A stretch of 64,000 nucleotides of DNA from Actinoallomurus sp963823735 (lineage in GTDB: Bacteria; Actinomycetota; Actinomycetes; Streptosporangiales; Streptosporangiaceae), in NCBI GenBank assembly GCA_963823735.1, contig CAWGMO010000010.1, positions 868,001 to 932,000 on the forward strand, written 5' to 3'. Within the stretch, counting starts at the first letter, position 1; each line of letters starts with the position of its first letter. Below are positions 1 to 7,230 of the stretch, piece by piece. A program made the translations under genes and the position numbers. Under the pieces are notes generated by a model, which saw nothing but the letters and a program-made list of their open reading frames with translations, did no database searches and was not told the DNA's origin.

Positions 1-614
1 CAGCCCGTCACTGGTACCGGCCAGCGCCTACGCCTCGGCCTCGTTGGGCAGCAGCAGGTCACAGGCGGCGAGCAGGCCGGGGGCGAGCGACCACTCGCCC
101 GCCGGGTCGTCGTTGGTGTCGAGCGAGGTGGACGCGCCCGCACGCCGGAACCCCTCCAGCACGCCGGGCAGCCCCGCGGCCAGCCGAGGCTGGAGGAAGT
201 ACGAGGCGGCGTGCACATGCCGCGTCTCCACCGCGGGCACCTGCTCCGAGGGCCCGAAGGACGGCAGGCAGCCCGGCGCGGTCAGGATCGCCCGGTCACC
301 GTCCGGCCGGTTGAGGCACACGGTCAGCGCGGTCGGCAGGCTCTCGTGCCGGACGCACGTGGCGGATGTCGACCCCGGCCGTGGCCAGGGTGTCGAGCAC
401 GAAGTCGCCGGCGGCGTCACGGCCGACCATCGCCGCGAGCGCGGTCGACAGTCCGAGCACCGCCGCGCCGTGCGCCACGATCGCCGCCGACCCGCCGAGG
501 GCAGCGTGCCACTGTCCACCAACGTCTCGGCCTGCCCCGCGGGCGGGGGCTCGAGGCGCGCCCGACACCAGCACGTCCGGGTTGGCGTCACCCGACGACC
601 AGCAGGTCGATCAC
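1..614 (-). pseudogene. PfkB-family carbohydrate kinase, frameshifted, 3' end outside window
   Basis: This is the last visible gene of the left-hand sugar operon. It would phosphorylate a sugar or sugar acid with ATP. A GTG at 614 starts a stretch reading VIDLLVV, then ANPDVLVSGAPRAPARG, then LGGSAAIVAHGAAVLGLSTA and VGRDAAGDFVLDTL, which are the N-terminal ribokinase/PfkB features. Further on NRPDGDRAILTAPG and SLDTNDDPAGEW are recognisable in a second frame. The frame breaks at the G run 591-593, where one surplus G turns an expected VVGDANPD into a stop. A second break lies near 340-370. The catalytic C-terminal motif (DTxGAGD) is past the left edge. Because the residues are otherwise well conserved, an indel error is at least as likely as real decay. 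The substrate is unknown. Confidence 0.6.
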
Positions 615-619
615 GGTTG

Positions 620-1944
620 TCAGCGAGCCGCGTAGCGCGGGTGGCGAGGGCGTCTCCGTGCGCGGCGACCATCGCGTCGCAGAGCGTCCAGATCTCGTCC
701 ACCGTCAGCGCCGCCGCGGTGGCGGGGTCGGCCATGGCGGCGTGCCGTACGTGGCGCGGGTCGCCCTCGAGCGCGGCGGCCACGGTCAGGTCGACCACGT
801 TGAGGAAGCTTCGGTTCAGCGCGGCCAGCTGCGGCGGCAGCGCGCCCACGTGGTGCGGGTGCACGCCGCGCCGGTCCAGGGTCGCCGGGACCTCCACGCC
901 CGCTCCGGCGGGCAGGTTGGTGATCAGTCCGGTGTTGGCGGTGGTCACCTGGATGGTGCGGAGCGTGCCGGTCGCCAGGCTGTGGATCACCTGGGGGGCG
1001 TACTCGGCGGCGTCCTCCTCCTCGCGGGGCTCCGGGTCGCGGCCGGCCGCCAGCGCGTCGCGGACGGCGGCGTACTCGGCGAGGTTGCCGGCGCTGATCC
1101 CCACGTAGTCGTCGACCGGGATGCGCAGCCGCTCGATCTCGGCGGCGTGCCGCAGGTACCACGGCACGTACTCCGAGGAGTGCTCGCTCGTCTCGGTCGG
1201 GTAGTAGCCGAGCCGCCGGTACATGTCGACGCGTACGCGCCGGAGCAGCTCCGGGTCGGCGGCGATCGCCGCGTCCAGCGCCGGGTACAGGTCGCGGCCC
1301 TGGTGCTGCCAGCCCAGGATCCACGCCTGGTGGTTGACCCCGGCCGAGAAGACGTCGGCCTCCTCGTACGGCACGCCGACGATCTCGCACAGGTCGCGTA
1401 CGGTCCAGTAGACCGAGTGGCACAGCCCGGCGGCCTTCAGGCCCGGCGCGATCCGCGCGAGGTACTGAGGTTCATCGCCATCGGGTTGGTGTAGTTGAGC
1501 AGCCACGCGTCCGGGCACACCGCGGCCATGTCGGCGGCCAGCGCCTCCAGGAACGGGAAGGTCCGCAGCGCGCGGAAGATCCCGCCGATCCCGAGGGTGT
1601 CGCCGATCGTCTGCCGGAGCCCGAAGCGCGCGGGCACCTCGAAGTCGGTCAGGGTGGCGCGGTGGCCGCCGACGGCGACCATGTTCACCACGACCTGCGC
1701 GCCCTCCAGGGCGGTACGGCGGTCGAGCGCTGGCGACGATAACTGCGGCTAGGCGCCGTGGCGTTCGGCCGTACGGTGCGCCAGCGCCTCGGCCACCGAC
1801 AGGCGTTCGGCGTCGATGTCGTGCAGGGCGATCCGTACGCCGTCGCAGCTCGGGGAAGGAGAAGATGTCGCGCAGCAGCTGCCAGGTGAACTCCACCGAG
1901 CCGGCGCCGACGAAGACGATGTTGATGGGCGGGTCCGAGGTCAT
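620..1944 (-). pseudogene. GH4 family alpha-glucosidase/alpha-galactosidase (MelA/AglA-like), frameshifted
   Basis: GH4 enzymes are NAD- and Mn-dependent glycosidases of the cytoplasm. The start at 1944 gives INIVFVGAGSVEFT, the dinucleotide-binding glycine loop of GH4. WLLNYTNPMAMN (about 1490-1460) is the family's metal/substrate signature. GLCHSVYWT and FSAGVNHQAWIL (about 1430-1320) carry the metal-binding Cys and His residues. The sequence needs at least three frame changes, near 1850, 1740 (with an in-frame TAG) and 1465, to join these motifs. Each separate frame is highly family-like, so the breaks are recent or artefactual. The start overlaps the aldolase end (ATGA), and the end abuts the kinase GTG at 614, so the genes form an operon. 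Expected length is about 440 residues, which fits 620-1944. Confidence 0.75.
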
Positions 1945-2798
1945 GGGTGCGCCTTCCGTCGAAGCGGCGCGAAGGACGCCGAGCAGCCGTGCGACCTCGG
2001 CGGCGGTGGCGTCCCGCGCCGCGCCGAGGTACTGCCGGGTGTCGACCAGGGCCGGGATCGGCGGCGAGGCGGTCGCGTACGGCGCGCGGTGAACACCTTG
2101 TTCAGCTGGGTGGCGATATTGATCTTGGTCATGCCGGCGTCGACGGCGGCGGTCAGGTCGGCGTCGGCCACGCCGGACGAGCCGTGCAGAACCAGCGGGA
2201 CCGGCACGGTCTCGCGCAGCGCGGCGATGAGCGGCAGGTCCAGCGCCGCGTCGCGGGTGAGCATGGCGTGCGAGGTGCCGACCGCCACGGCCAGGCCGTC
2301 CACGCCGGTGGCCGCGACGTACGCCGCCGCCTCGGCCGGGTCGGTGCGGGCGCCGGGCGCGTGCACGCCGTCCTTGCCGCCGATCTCACCGAGCTCCGCC
2401 TCCACCCACACGTCCTGGTCGTGGCAGAACGCGCCACGTCGGCGGTGGCGGCGACGTTCTCCTCATAGCCGAGGGCCGACGCGTCGTACATCACCGACCC
2501 GAAGCCGAGGCCGACGGCCTCGCGGACCAGGCCGGCGTCGGTGGCGTGGTCGAGATGGAGCGCGACGGGCGTCTCGGCGAGCTCGGCGACGGCGCGCATC
2601 GCCGCGGCGATCGGGCGGAGCGCGCCGTGGTAGCGGACGGCGTTCTGGCTGAGCTGCAGGATCACCGGCGCTCCGCCCGCCGCGCGCCCGCGACGATCGC
2701 CTGGGCGTGCTCGATCTGGATGACGTTGAACGCGGCGGCGCCCCGCCGCCCGCGCACGGGCGGCGCCGACGATGGCCGCGGTGGGGACGACGCGGCAT
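1941..2798 (-). pseudogene. Class II fructose/tagatose-bisphosphate aldolase family protein, frameshifted
   Basis: This is a zinc-dependent class II aldolase of the FbaA/GatY/KbaY type, which would cleave a ketose phosphate made by the neighbouring isomerase. ATG 2798 would read MPVVPTAAIVGAARAR once one surplus C is removed. AAFNVIQIEHAQAIV and ILQLSQNAVRYHG follow. VALHLDHATD (about 2560) supplies the catalytic Asp and zinc-binding His. SVMYDASALGYEEN, AVAVGTSHAM (zinc His), LVLHGSSGV (zinc His) and TKINIATQLN complete the barrel. These pieces lie in different frames, with breaks near 2770, 2680, 2430 and 2095. The 3' end runs into the GH4 start. A KbaY/GatY-like role fits the SIS isomerase next door, but the substrate is inferred only. 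Confidence 0.7.
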
Positions 2799-2803
2799 CG
2801 GGG

Positions 2804-3701
2804 TCAGCGCCGGCGGCCGGGCGCAGGATCACCGAGCGGGTCAGGTGGCGCGGGAGGTCGGGGTCGAGGTTCCGCGCGCCGGCCAGGGCGACGGCGAGGC
2901 GCTGGGCCAGGACGAGCGACGCGACCGGGTCGAGGTCCGGCTGGACCCACAGGCCCCCCGTCGATGTGACCTGCTCCTCCAGCCCGTCGGGCGCGGGCCC
3001 GAACATCCAGACCGCCGAGCGCTCGTCGGTGATCGCGATCGGGCCGTGCCGGTACTCCTTGGCCGGGTAGGACTCCGTCCAGCTCAGCGACGCCTCCCGC
3101 ATCTTCAGCGCGGCCTCGGCGGCCAGGCCGACGGTCCAGCCCGTGCCGAGGAACGTGAACTGCGTACGGCCGGTGACCCCGGCCGGGAGCGGCTCCGCGA
3201 CGGCGCGCCGCGCGTCCGCGATGGCCTTCGACGGGTCCAGCCCGAGGTGGGCGCGCAGCAGCATGAGGGTCGTGGTGGCGAAGCGGGTCTGCACGACCGA
3301 GCGCTCGTCGGCGAAGTCGAGGACCACCACCTCGTCGGCGACGGTCATGACCGGGGTGGCGGGGTCGGCCGGTGATCGCGCTGGTGGGCACGGTGCCGCG
3401 GAGCGCGCCGAGCAGTGTCGAGGACCTCGGTGGTGGTGCCGGACCGCGACAGCGCCACGACCCGGTCGTACCGGCGGCCGGCCGGCATCTCCGAGGCCGC
3501 GAAGGCGTCGGTCTCGCCCAGGCCCGCGCTCTCGCGCAGCGAGGCGTACGCCTGCGCGATGAACAGCGAGGTGCCGCAGCCGATCACGGCGACGCGCTCG
3601 CCGTGATCGGGAAGACCGGGCAGGGGCGTGGCGGCGAGCTCGGCGGCCCGTTGCCAGCAGGCCGGCTGGTCCGCGATCTCCGTCTCGACGTGCGTTGTCA
3701 C
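2804..3701 (-). pseudogene. SIS-domain sugar-phosphate isomerase (AgaS/GlmS-like), frameshifted
   Basis: SIS-domain proteins bind phosphosugars; AgaS-type members isomerise or deaminate amino-sugar phosphates. ATG 3701 opens MTTHVETEIADQPACW. RVAVIGCGTSLFIAQAYASL is the first SIS phosphate-binding segment and VALSRSGTTTEVLD the second. After a break near 3385, VVLDFADERSVVQTRF, then FLGTGWTVGLAAEAALKMRE and YPAKEYRHGP continue the second SIS repeat. YRHGP is a very typical family signature. The gene reaches a TGA at 2804 just before the aldolase ATG at 2798, giving a length near 300 residues. One or two indels (about 3370-3400 and near the 3' end) break it. It is the first gene after gntR in this direction. 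Confidence 0.7.
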
Positions 3702-3746
3702 GGTAACTCCGTTCCGCCTTGCCTGAGGTCAGCTGATGATGAGCGC

Positions 3747-3778
3747 TTATGATGGTTTGATAACACAAGTGGTCATAA
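3747..3778. promoter_or_regulatory. Inverted repeat TTATGA-N20-TCATAA upstream of the SIS gene
   Basis: Perfect 6-bp arms at 3747-3752 and 3773-3778 lie in an AT-rich island between the SIS gene start (3701) and the end of gntR (3810). It is placed where an operator or promoter of the sugar operon is expected. It does not match the FadR-type half-site found upstream at 6.1 kb, so I do not assign it to this GntR protein. A chance repeat remains possible. Confidence 0.3.
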
Positions 3779-3809
3779 TCGCGCAATGCCTGCGCGAGGC
3801 GGCCGAGGG

Positions 3810-4481
3810 CTACTCCAGCAGCAACTGCTGCCGGGCCGAGCTGACGTGGTGGCGCATCGTGGCGACGGCCGCCTCCGGGTTGCGCGTCACGATCGCGAGG
3901 AAGATCGCCTGGTGTTCCTCCAGCGAGCCGCGCCTCGGATGGGGCGCCGAGATGTTGCGGTACTGCCGCATCACGAGCGGGTACAGCAGGCCGTCGTACG
4001 CGCGGGCCAGCGTCTTCTGGTGTGCGGCCTCCTTGACCTGCTGGTGGAACCTCCGGTTGCCCTTGGAGTACTCCGCCTGCTCGCCGCGGCCCTGTGCCGC
4101 CTCCATCTCCTCCAGCGTGGCGCGCAGCCCGCGGATGTCCTCCTCGGTCGCCCGCTCGGCGGCCTTCCCGGCGAGGGCGGCCTCCAGGGTCTCCCGTGCC
4201 TCCAGGATGTCCGCCGCCTCCTCGACCGAGAAGCTCCGCGTCCGCACCCCGCGGTTGACCTCGCTGGTGACGTAGCCCTCCTGCACCAACTGGACCAGAA
4301 CCGAACGCATCGTGCCGCGTGAGACATTGAACATCGCGGTCAGGCCCGCCTCCGTCAGGCGGGTGTTCGGCTCGATGCTCCCGGACAGCAGCAGCGAACG
4401 CAGGCCGTCGTAGGCCTGGCTGTACCGTGTGGCCGACGCTCCGGCCTTGTCCGTGACGCCATTGTCAACGCTTTGATCCAC
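3810..4481 (-). CDS. GntR-family transcriptional regulator, FadR/FCD subfamily
   Basis: This is a 223-residue, intact cytoplasmic DNA-binding regulator. The N-terminal winged helix runs from about residue 20 to 90 (YDGLRSLLLSGSIEPNTRLT, then LTAMFNVSRGTMRSVLVQLV as the recognition helix). The rest (about 100-220) is an all-helical FCD ligand-binding domain. EARETLEAALAGKAAE, FHQQVKEAAH and EEHQAIFLAIVTRN follow the FCD pattern, where Asp/Glu and three His residues usually hold a metal and an organic-acid or sugar-acid ligand. It lies 48 nt downstream of the amidohydrolase on the same strand and upstream of the SIS-aldolase-GH4-kinase genes, so it is the likely local regulator. Two TNGTNNNACNA operators at 6.1 kb sit at the head of this run of genes, which suggests autoregulation. 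The ligand is unknown. Confidence 0.88.
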   Translation of the reverse strand: MDQSVDNGVTDKAGASATRYSQAYDGLRSLLLSGSIEPNTRLTEAGLTAMFNVSRGTMRSVLVQLVQEGYVTSEVNRGVRTRSFSVEEAADILEARETLEAALAGKAAERATEEDIRGLRATLEEMEAAQGRGEQAEYSKGNRRFHQQVKEAAHQKTLARAYDGLLYPLVMRQYRNISAPHPRRGSLEEHQAIFLAIVTRNPEAAVATMRHHVSSARQQLLLE

Positions 4482-4528
4482 CGTGATCGCCTATACGCCT
4501 CTGTCGTGTGAGAACCGCCCCGCGCGGT

Positions 4529-5165
4529 TCATTTACGTGCGCCTTCGAGCCCCGGGTACAGGCGCCGGGCGGTGCCCGCGAAGATATCTTCCCAAGCCTC
4601 CCGCTCGCGCGGGCGAGGCCGCGATGTCGGGGTAGCCGCAATGGTCGAGGAGCACCCGTACGGACGGGTGACGCTCCAGGACCGACACGAGCTGCTTCGT
4701 CGCCGACCCCAGGCGCGTCTGGAGGCAGACCGTGACGTCGAGCTCGGCGGCCTTACGCCAGAACTCCTCCGTCTCCGGCGCGGCGAACCACTCGCCCTGG
4801 GTCGGTACGGTGCTGCCGCTGGTGAACAGGCGTACGCCCGCCAGGGCTCCGTCGCCGCAGACGGCCGTGAGGCGCGCGCCCGCGTCCGGCTCCAGCGGGT
4901 CGAACGTGCCCACGGCGATGAAGCGCCCCGGCAGGCGCCGGCGGCTCTCCACGACGTAGGAGTTGTCGTAGCCGTACGCGGTGGTGGCCTGCACCAGGAC
5001 GGCCTGCCCGACGCCCGCGTCGTCCATGCGGGCGACCAGGGTGTCCGCGGTGACGGGCCGGGACGCGGCCCATTCCGACTGTTTCCCGCCGATCGGCGCG
5101 CGGGGGTACCGGGTGAGGTCCTCGGAGATGATGTGGCAGTGCGTGTCGACGACATCCATGGTCAC
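4529..5165 (-). pseudogene. Amidohydrolase family protein (amidohydrolase_2), shortened and frameshifted
   Basis: This is a TIM-barrel metal hydrolase related to 2-pyrone-4,6-dicarboxylate lactonases and ACMS-decarboxylase-type enzymes. MTMDVVDTHCHIIS carries the HxH metal motif at residues 9-11. Strand motifs VLVQATTAYGYDN, RFIAVGTFDP, LAGVRLFTSG and VRVLLDHCGYPD follow; the last supplies a metal or active-site His. After DHCGYPDIAA about 60-70 residues usual for the family are missing. The C-terminal end WEDIFAGTARRLYPG then appears in another frame. So the copy carries both an internal deletion (about 4610-4640) and a frame change. It sits 14 nt after the decarboxylase-like gene, which suggests they once worked in sequence on one carboxylated substrate. 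As written it is probably inactive. Confidence 0.65.
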
Positions 5166-5178
5166 TCCACGGCGGGCA

Positions 5179-6057
5179 TCATGCGGCCAGGTACTGGTCG
5201 AAGTCCGCGAACAGCTCGCCGGTCGTGACGTCGGACCGGGTCAGCCGTTGCTCGCGTGCGTACCGGACGGCCACGCGCACCGCCGACAGGAGGGCGTCGT
5301 TGAGGCCGTACGAGACGGCGCGCTGCCGCGACGTCGGCTCACCCTCCGGCCTGGAGGCGTCGATGCTCGCCGTGATCGCGTCGTAGACGCCCCTGACCGC
5401 GTCCGGATCGTTCTTCAGTACGTCCGTGCGCACGGTGAGCAGGTGGTTCACCGGCACCGCCGAGTAGCGCTCGAACCACGCCCGCTCGGCTTCCTTCCAG
5501 TCCTGGATGACCGGGACGAGCGCGGCGCCGTCGTCGTCGATCGCCACGGGGCCGAGCACCGCGGCGGCGATGTCGCCGTCGCGCAGCAGGTCGACGAGCT
5601 TGCGATCGGTCCGTTCCACGTTCGGGGGCTCGACGTACTCGCTCACGTGCGGGCCCTCGGTGGTGACCCACATGATCTGGTCGGCGTCGACGCCGTACTC
5701 CTCCTTGAGGACACCGCGCACCCACAGCCCGGTCGTCTGGCTGTACGCCCTGACGCCGACGCGCCCGCCGACCAGATCCCTCGGATTCCGGACCTGCCCC
5801 CCGGGCCACCGCGAGATGGAGTGGTGGTGGAAGTCGCCGTTCATGGCGATCGGGAGGAGGCTGATCGGCTTGCCGGCCTCTCTGGCCTGGAGGTACGTCG
5901 CGATCGGCATCTCACAGATGTCGAACCTCAGGTCGCGGACCATGGGCGCGAACGCCTTGTAGATGGGGTTGATCTCCACGAATTCCAGCCGGCAGTTCTC
6001 GACCTGGCGCTCACCCGTCTTCAACGGCGTCGAGTGCGCGTAGTCACGTACTGCCAC
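5179..6057 (-). CDS. 4,5-dihydroxyphthalate decarboxylase-like / NMT1-type substrate-binding fold protein
   Basis: About 292 residues with a periplasmic-binding-protein fold and no signal peptide, as in the Pht5-like 4,5-dihydroxyphthalate decarboxylase family. VAVRDYAHSTPLKTGE, LEFVEINPIYKAFAPMVRDL, DICEMPIATYL and PRDLVGGRVGVRAY match that family; YSQTTGLWVRGVLKEEYGV and VTTEGPHVSEYVEPPNV are also typical. I place the start at GTG 6057 and not at the longer TTG 6108, because the TTG lies inside a palindromic operator (6096-6110) and the family begins near the VAVRDY strand. It is followed 14 nt later by an amidohydrolase. A binding rather than catalytic role cannot be excluded. Confidence 0.7.
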   Translation of the reverse strand: MAVRDYAHSTPLKTGERQVENCRLEFVEINPIYKAFAPMVRDLRFDICEMPIATYLQAREAGKPISLLPIAMNGDFHHHSISRWPGGQVRNPRDLVGGRVGVRAYSQTTGLWVRGVLKEEYGVDADQIMWVTTEGPHVSEYVEPPNVERTDRKLVDLLRDGDIAAAVLGPVAIDDDGAALVPVIQDWKEAERAWFERYSAVPVNHLLTVRTDVLKNDPDAVRGVYDAITASIDASRPEGEPTSRQRAVSYGLNDALLSAVRVAVRYAREQRLTRSDVTTGELFADFDQYLAA

Positions 6058-6095
6058 GGTGTACGTGTTCAAGAGTTGCAACCCCCACTGCCCAT

Positions 6096-6110
6096 GATTG
6101 TCGAACAATC
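6096..6110. promoter_or_regulatory. Palindromic GntR/FadR-type operator GATTGTCGAACAATC
   Basis: GATTGT and ACAATC are exact inverted arms around CGA. Read on the minus strand the core TTGTTCGACAA fits the FadR-subfamily consensus TNGTNNNACNA at every position. It lies 39 nt upstream of the GTG start at 6057, where a repressor would block the promoter of the catabolic genes. A GntR/FCD regulator is encoded in the same run of genes (3810-4481). Confidence 0.6.
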
Positions 6111-6182
6111 TTCGAGGAACCGTAACAGCACGGACTCATGACAACAAGATGTACTGGGCAAACGGGTAGGCACCCCGAGAAG

Positions 6183-6194
6183 TGTTCGACAATC
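6183..6194. promoter_or_regulatory. Second FadR-type operator TGTTCGACAATC
   Basis: The twelve bases match the reverse complement of the 6096-6110 operator exactly, 73 bp further upstream. Only the left outer arm differs (AAG instead of GAT). TGTTCGACAA keeps the TNGT-N3-ACNA core except for its first T. Two spaced copies suggest cooperative binding or looping by the GntR dimer. Confidence 0.5.
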
Positions 6195-6244
6195 GGCGAG
6201 CGTTGAGGGGCGGCCGTGCCCGCGTCACCCCGGGAAAGCGCGGA

Positions 6245-6288
6245 CGCCCGCAGCGGTGTCCCCTCCCCCAAGGAGACTGCTGCGGGCG
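6245..6288 (-). terminator. Hairpin downstream of the hemerythrin gene
   Basis: CGCCCGCAGC at 6245-6254 pairs perfectly with GCTGCGGGCG at 6279-6288. It lies about 145 nt past the stop of the minus-strand hemerythrin gene. There is no T tract and the loop is long (24 nt), so a terminator role is only plausible. Confidence 0.3.
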
Positions 6289-6431
6289 CCCGATTCCAGC
6301 GACCCCGTGGGCGGCTTCACACTGCCGGGCCGCAGGGAGGCCAGAGCACAGCGGGAATCCCCCAATTCACCGCTGGCCGCCTGGCCGGGTCCGTGCCTTC
6401 GATCTCAGCCAACATATGGGTTGGCGAGGGT

Positions 6432-6992
6432 CTACTTCAGCCACCCATCGTTGGCACTTCGCGTACACCCCAGGTTGACATCCGGCCAGGTCATCGCCAG
6501 GGAACGGCGGACACGCCCGGCGAGACCGGGCCCGCCGGGCACGTGCGGGTCGGTGTTCTCCAGCGCTTTCATCCGGTCGCCCGCGTCGACGCTCGCCAGC
6601 GGGTCCGTGTACTGCTCCACCCAGGTGAACAGGCTGAGCTCCTCGTTCACCACGTGCTGGTGCGTCTCCGCCCGCAGCGAGGTGACCAGCGCCTTGAACC
6701 CACGCCCGGCCATATCCATCCGCTCCAGCTCCTCCAGCCTCTCCTCGATCCAGGCGTGATCACGGACCTCTTCCGCGATGCGGTCGGCCCCGCGCGGAAG
6801 CGCCTTCTCGACGATCGGATGCAGGTAGACCTCCTCGGCCACGCTGTGCCGTACGCACTCGACCACCAGCAGGTCGGTGAGCCGCCGGCGCTCGGCGGGA
6901 TCAGAGGTCCTCTCCAGTTCCAGAAGGCGCTCCTCGATCCGCCGGTGATCTCCGATGAGCAGACCGATCATCGAATCAACGGTTGAAGCCAT
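6432..6992 (-). CDS. Hemerythrin domain-containing protein
   Basis: A 186-residue protein with an HHE cation-binding (hemerythrin) domain, a four-helix bundle that holds a di-iron site and binds O2, NO or iron. The ligand positions are visible as GDHRRIEERL (residues about 13-22), RHSVAEEVYLHP, RDHAWIEERL and HQHVVNEELSLF. That gives the H...HxxxE...H...HxxxE pattern. I chose ATG 6992 because GGGGGG lies 6 nt upstream; the longer reading to 7139 adds an arginine-rich tail without family likeness. It stands alone, with an unrelated secreted glycosidase diverging upstream. The role in oxidative or nitrosative stress is inferred from the family. Confidence 0.88.
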   Translation of the reverse strand: MASTVDSMIGLLIGDHRRIEERLLELERTSDPAERRRLTDLLVVECVRHSVAEEVYLHPIVEKALPRGADRIAEEVRDHAWIEERLEELERMDMAGRGFKALVTSLRAETHQHVVNEELSLFTWVEQYTDPLASVDAGDRMKALENTDPHVPGGPGLAGRVRRSLAMTWPDVNLGCTRSANDGWLK

Positions 6993-7107
6993 GCCGGACC
7001 CCCCAGACACTCTCCATCTCCCCCTACCCGCCCGCGCGCCGCTTAACGGCGAAATCAACGAGATCAAACACGGACAATGGTCCACTCGAACAAAAGGTGC
7101 GGGAACA

Positions 7108-7136
7108 TTGACACAATTCACCGTGCTACGTAACGT
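7108..7136 (+). promoter_or_regulatory. Candidate sigma-70-type promoter for the GH54 gene
   Basis: TTGACA at 7108-7113 is a perfect -35 box. TAACGT at 7131-7136 follows after 17 bp as a -10 box. The expected start of transcription is near 7143, about 90 nt before the ATG at 7231. The surrounding DNA is locally AT-rich. Confidence 0.5.
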
Positions 7137-7230
7137 CATTTCAACATCTAGGTGTTAACCCGCCAACAAGTCTGCTGCGCCGGCCACCCGCAGACGATTC
7201 GACTCCCTTCCGCCACGAGGAGTTGTCGCC

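Larger units (their letters stand above)
6111..6431. other. Gene-free stretch between convergent/divergent operon ends
   Basis: About 320 bp without a supportable gene. It holds a second operator at 6183-6194 and a G/C-rich hairpin at 6245-6288. The remainder has no ribosome-binding site followed by plausible coding sequence on either strand. Confidence 0.6.

Noticed and set aside
44..1494. Long plus-strand reading frames opposite the GH4 and kinase genes
   Set aside because: They are arginine/serine-rich complements of a GC-rich coding strand and match no family, while the minus strand shows clear GH4 motifs.
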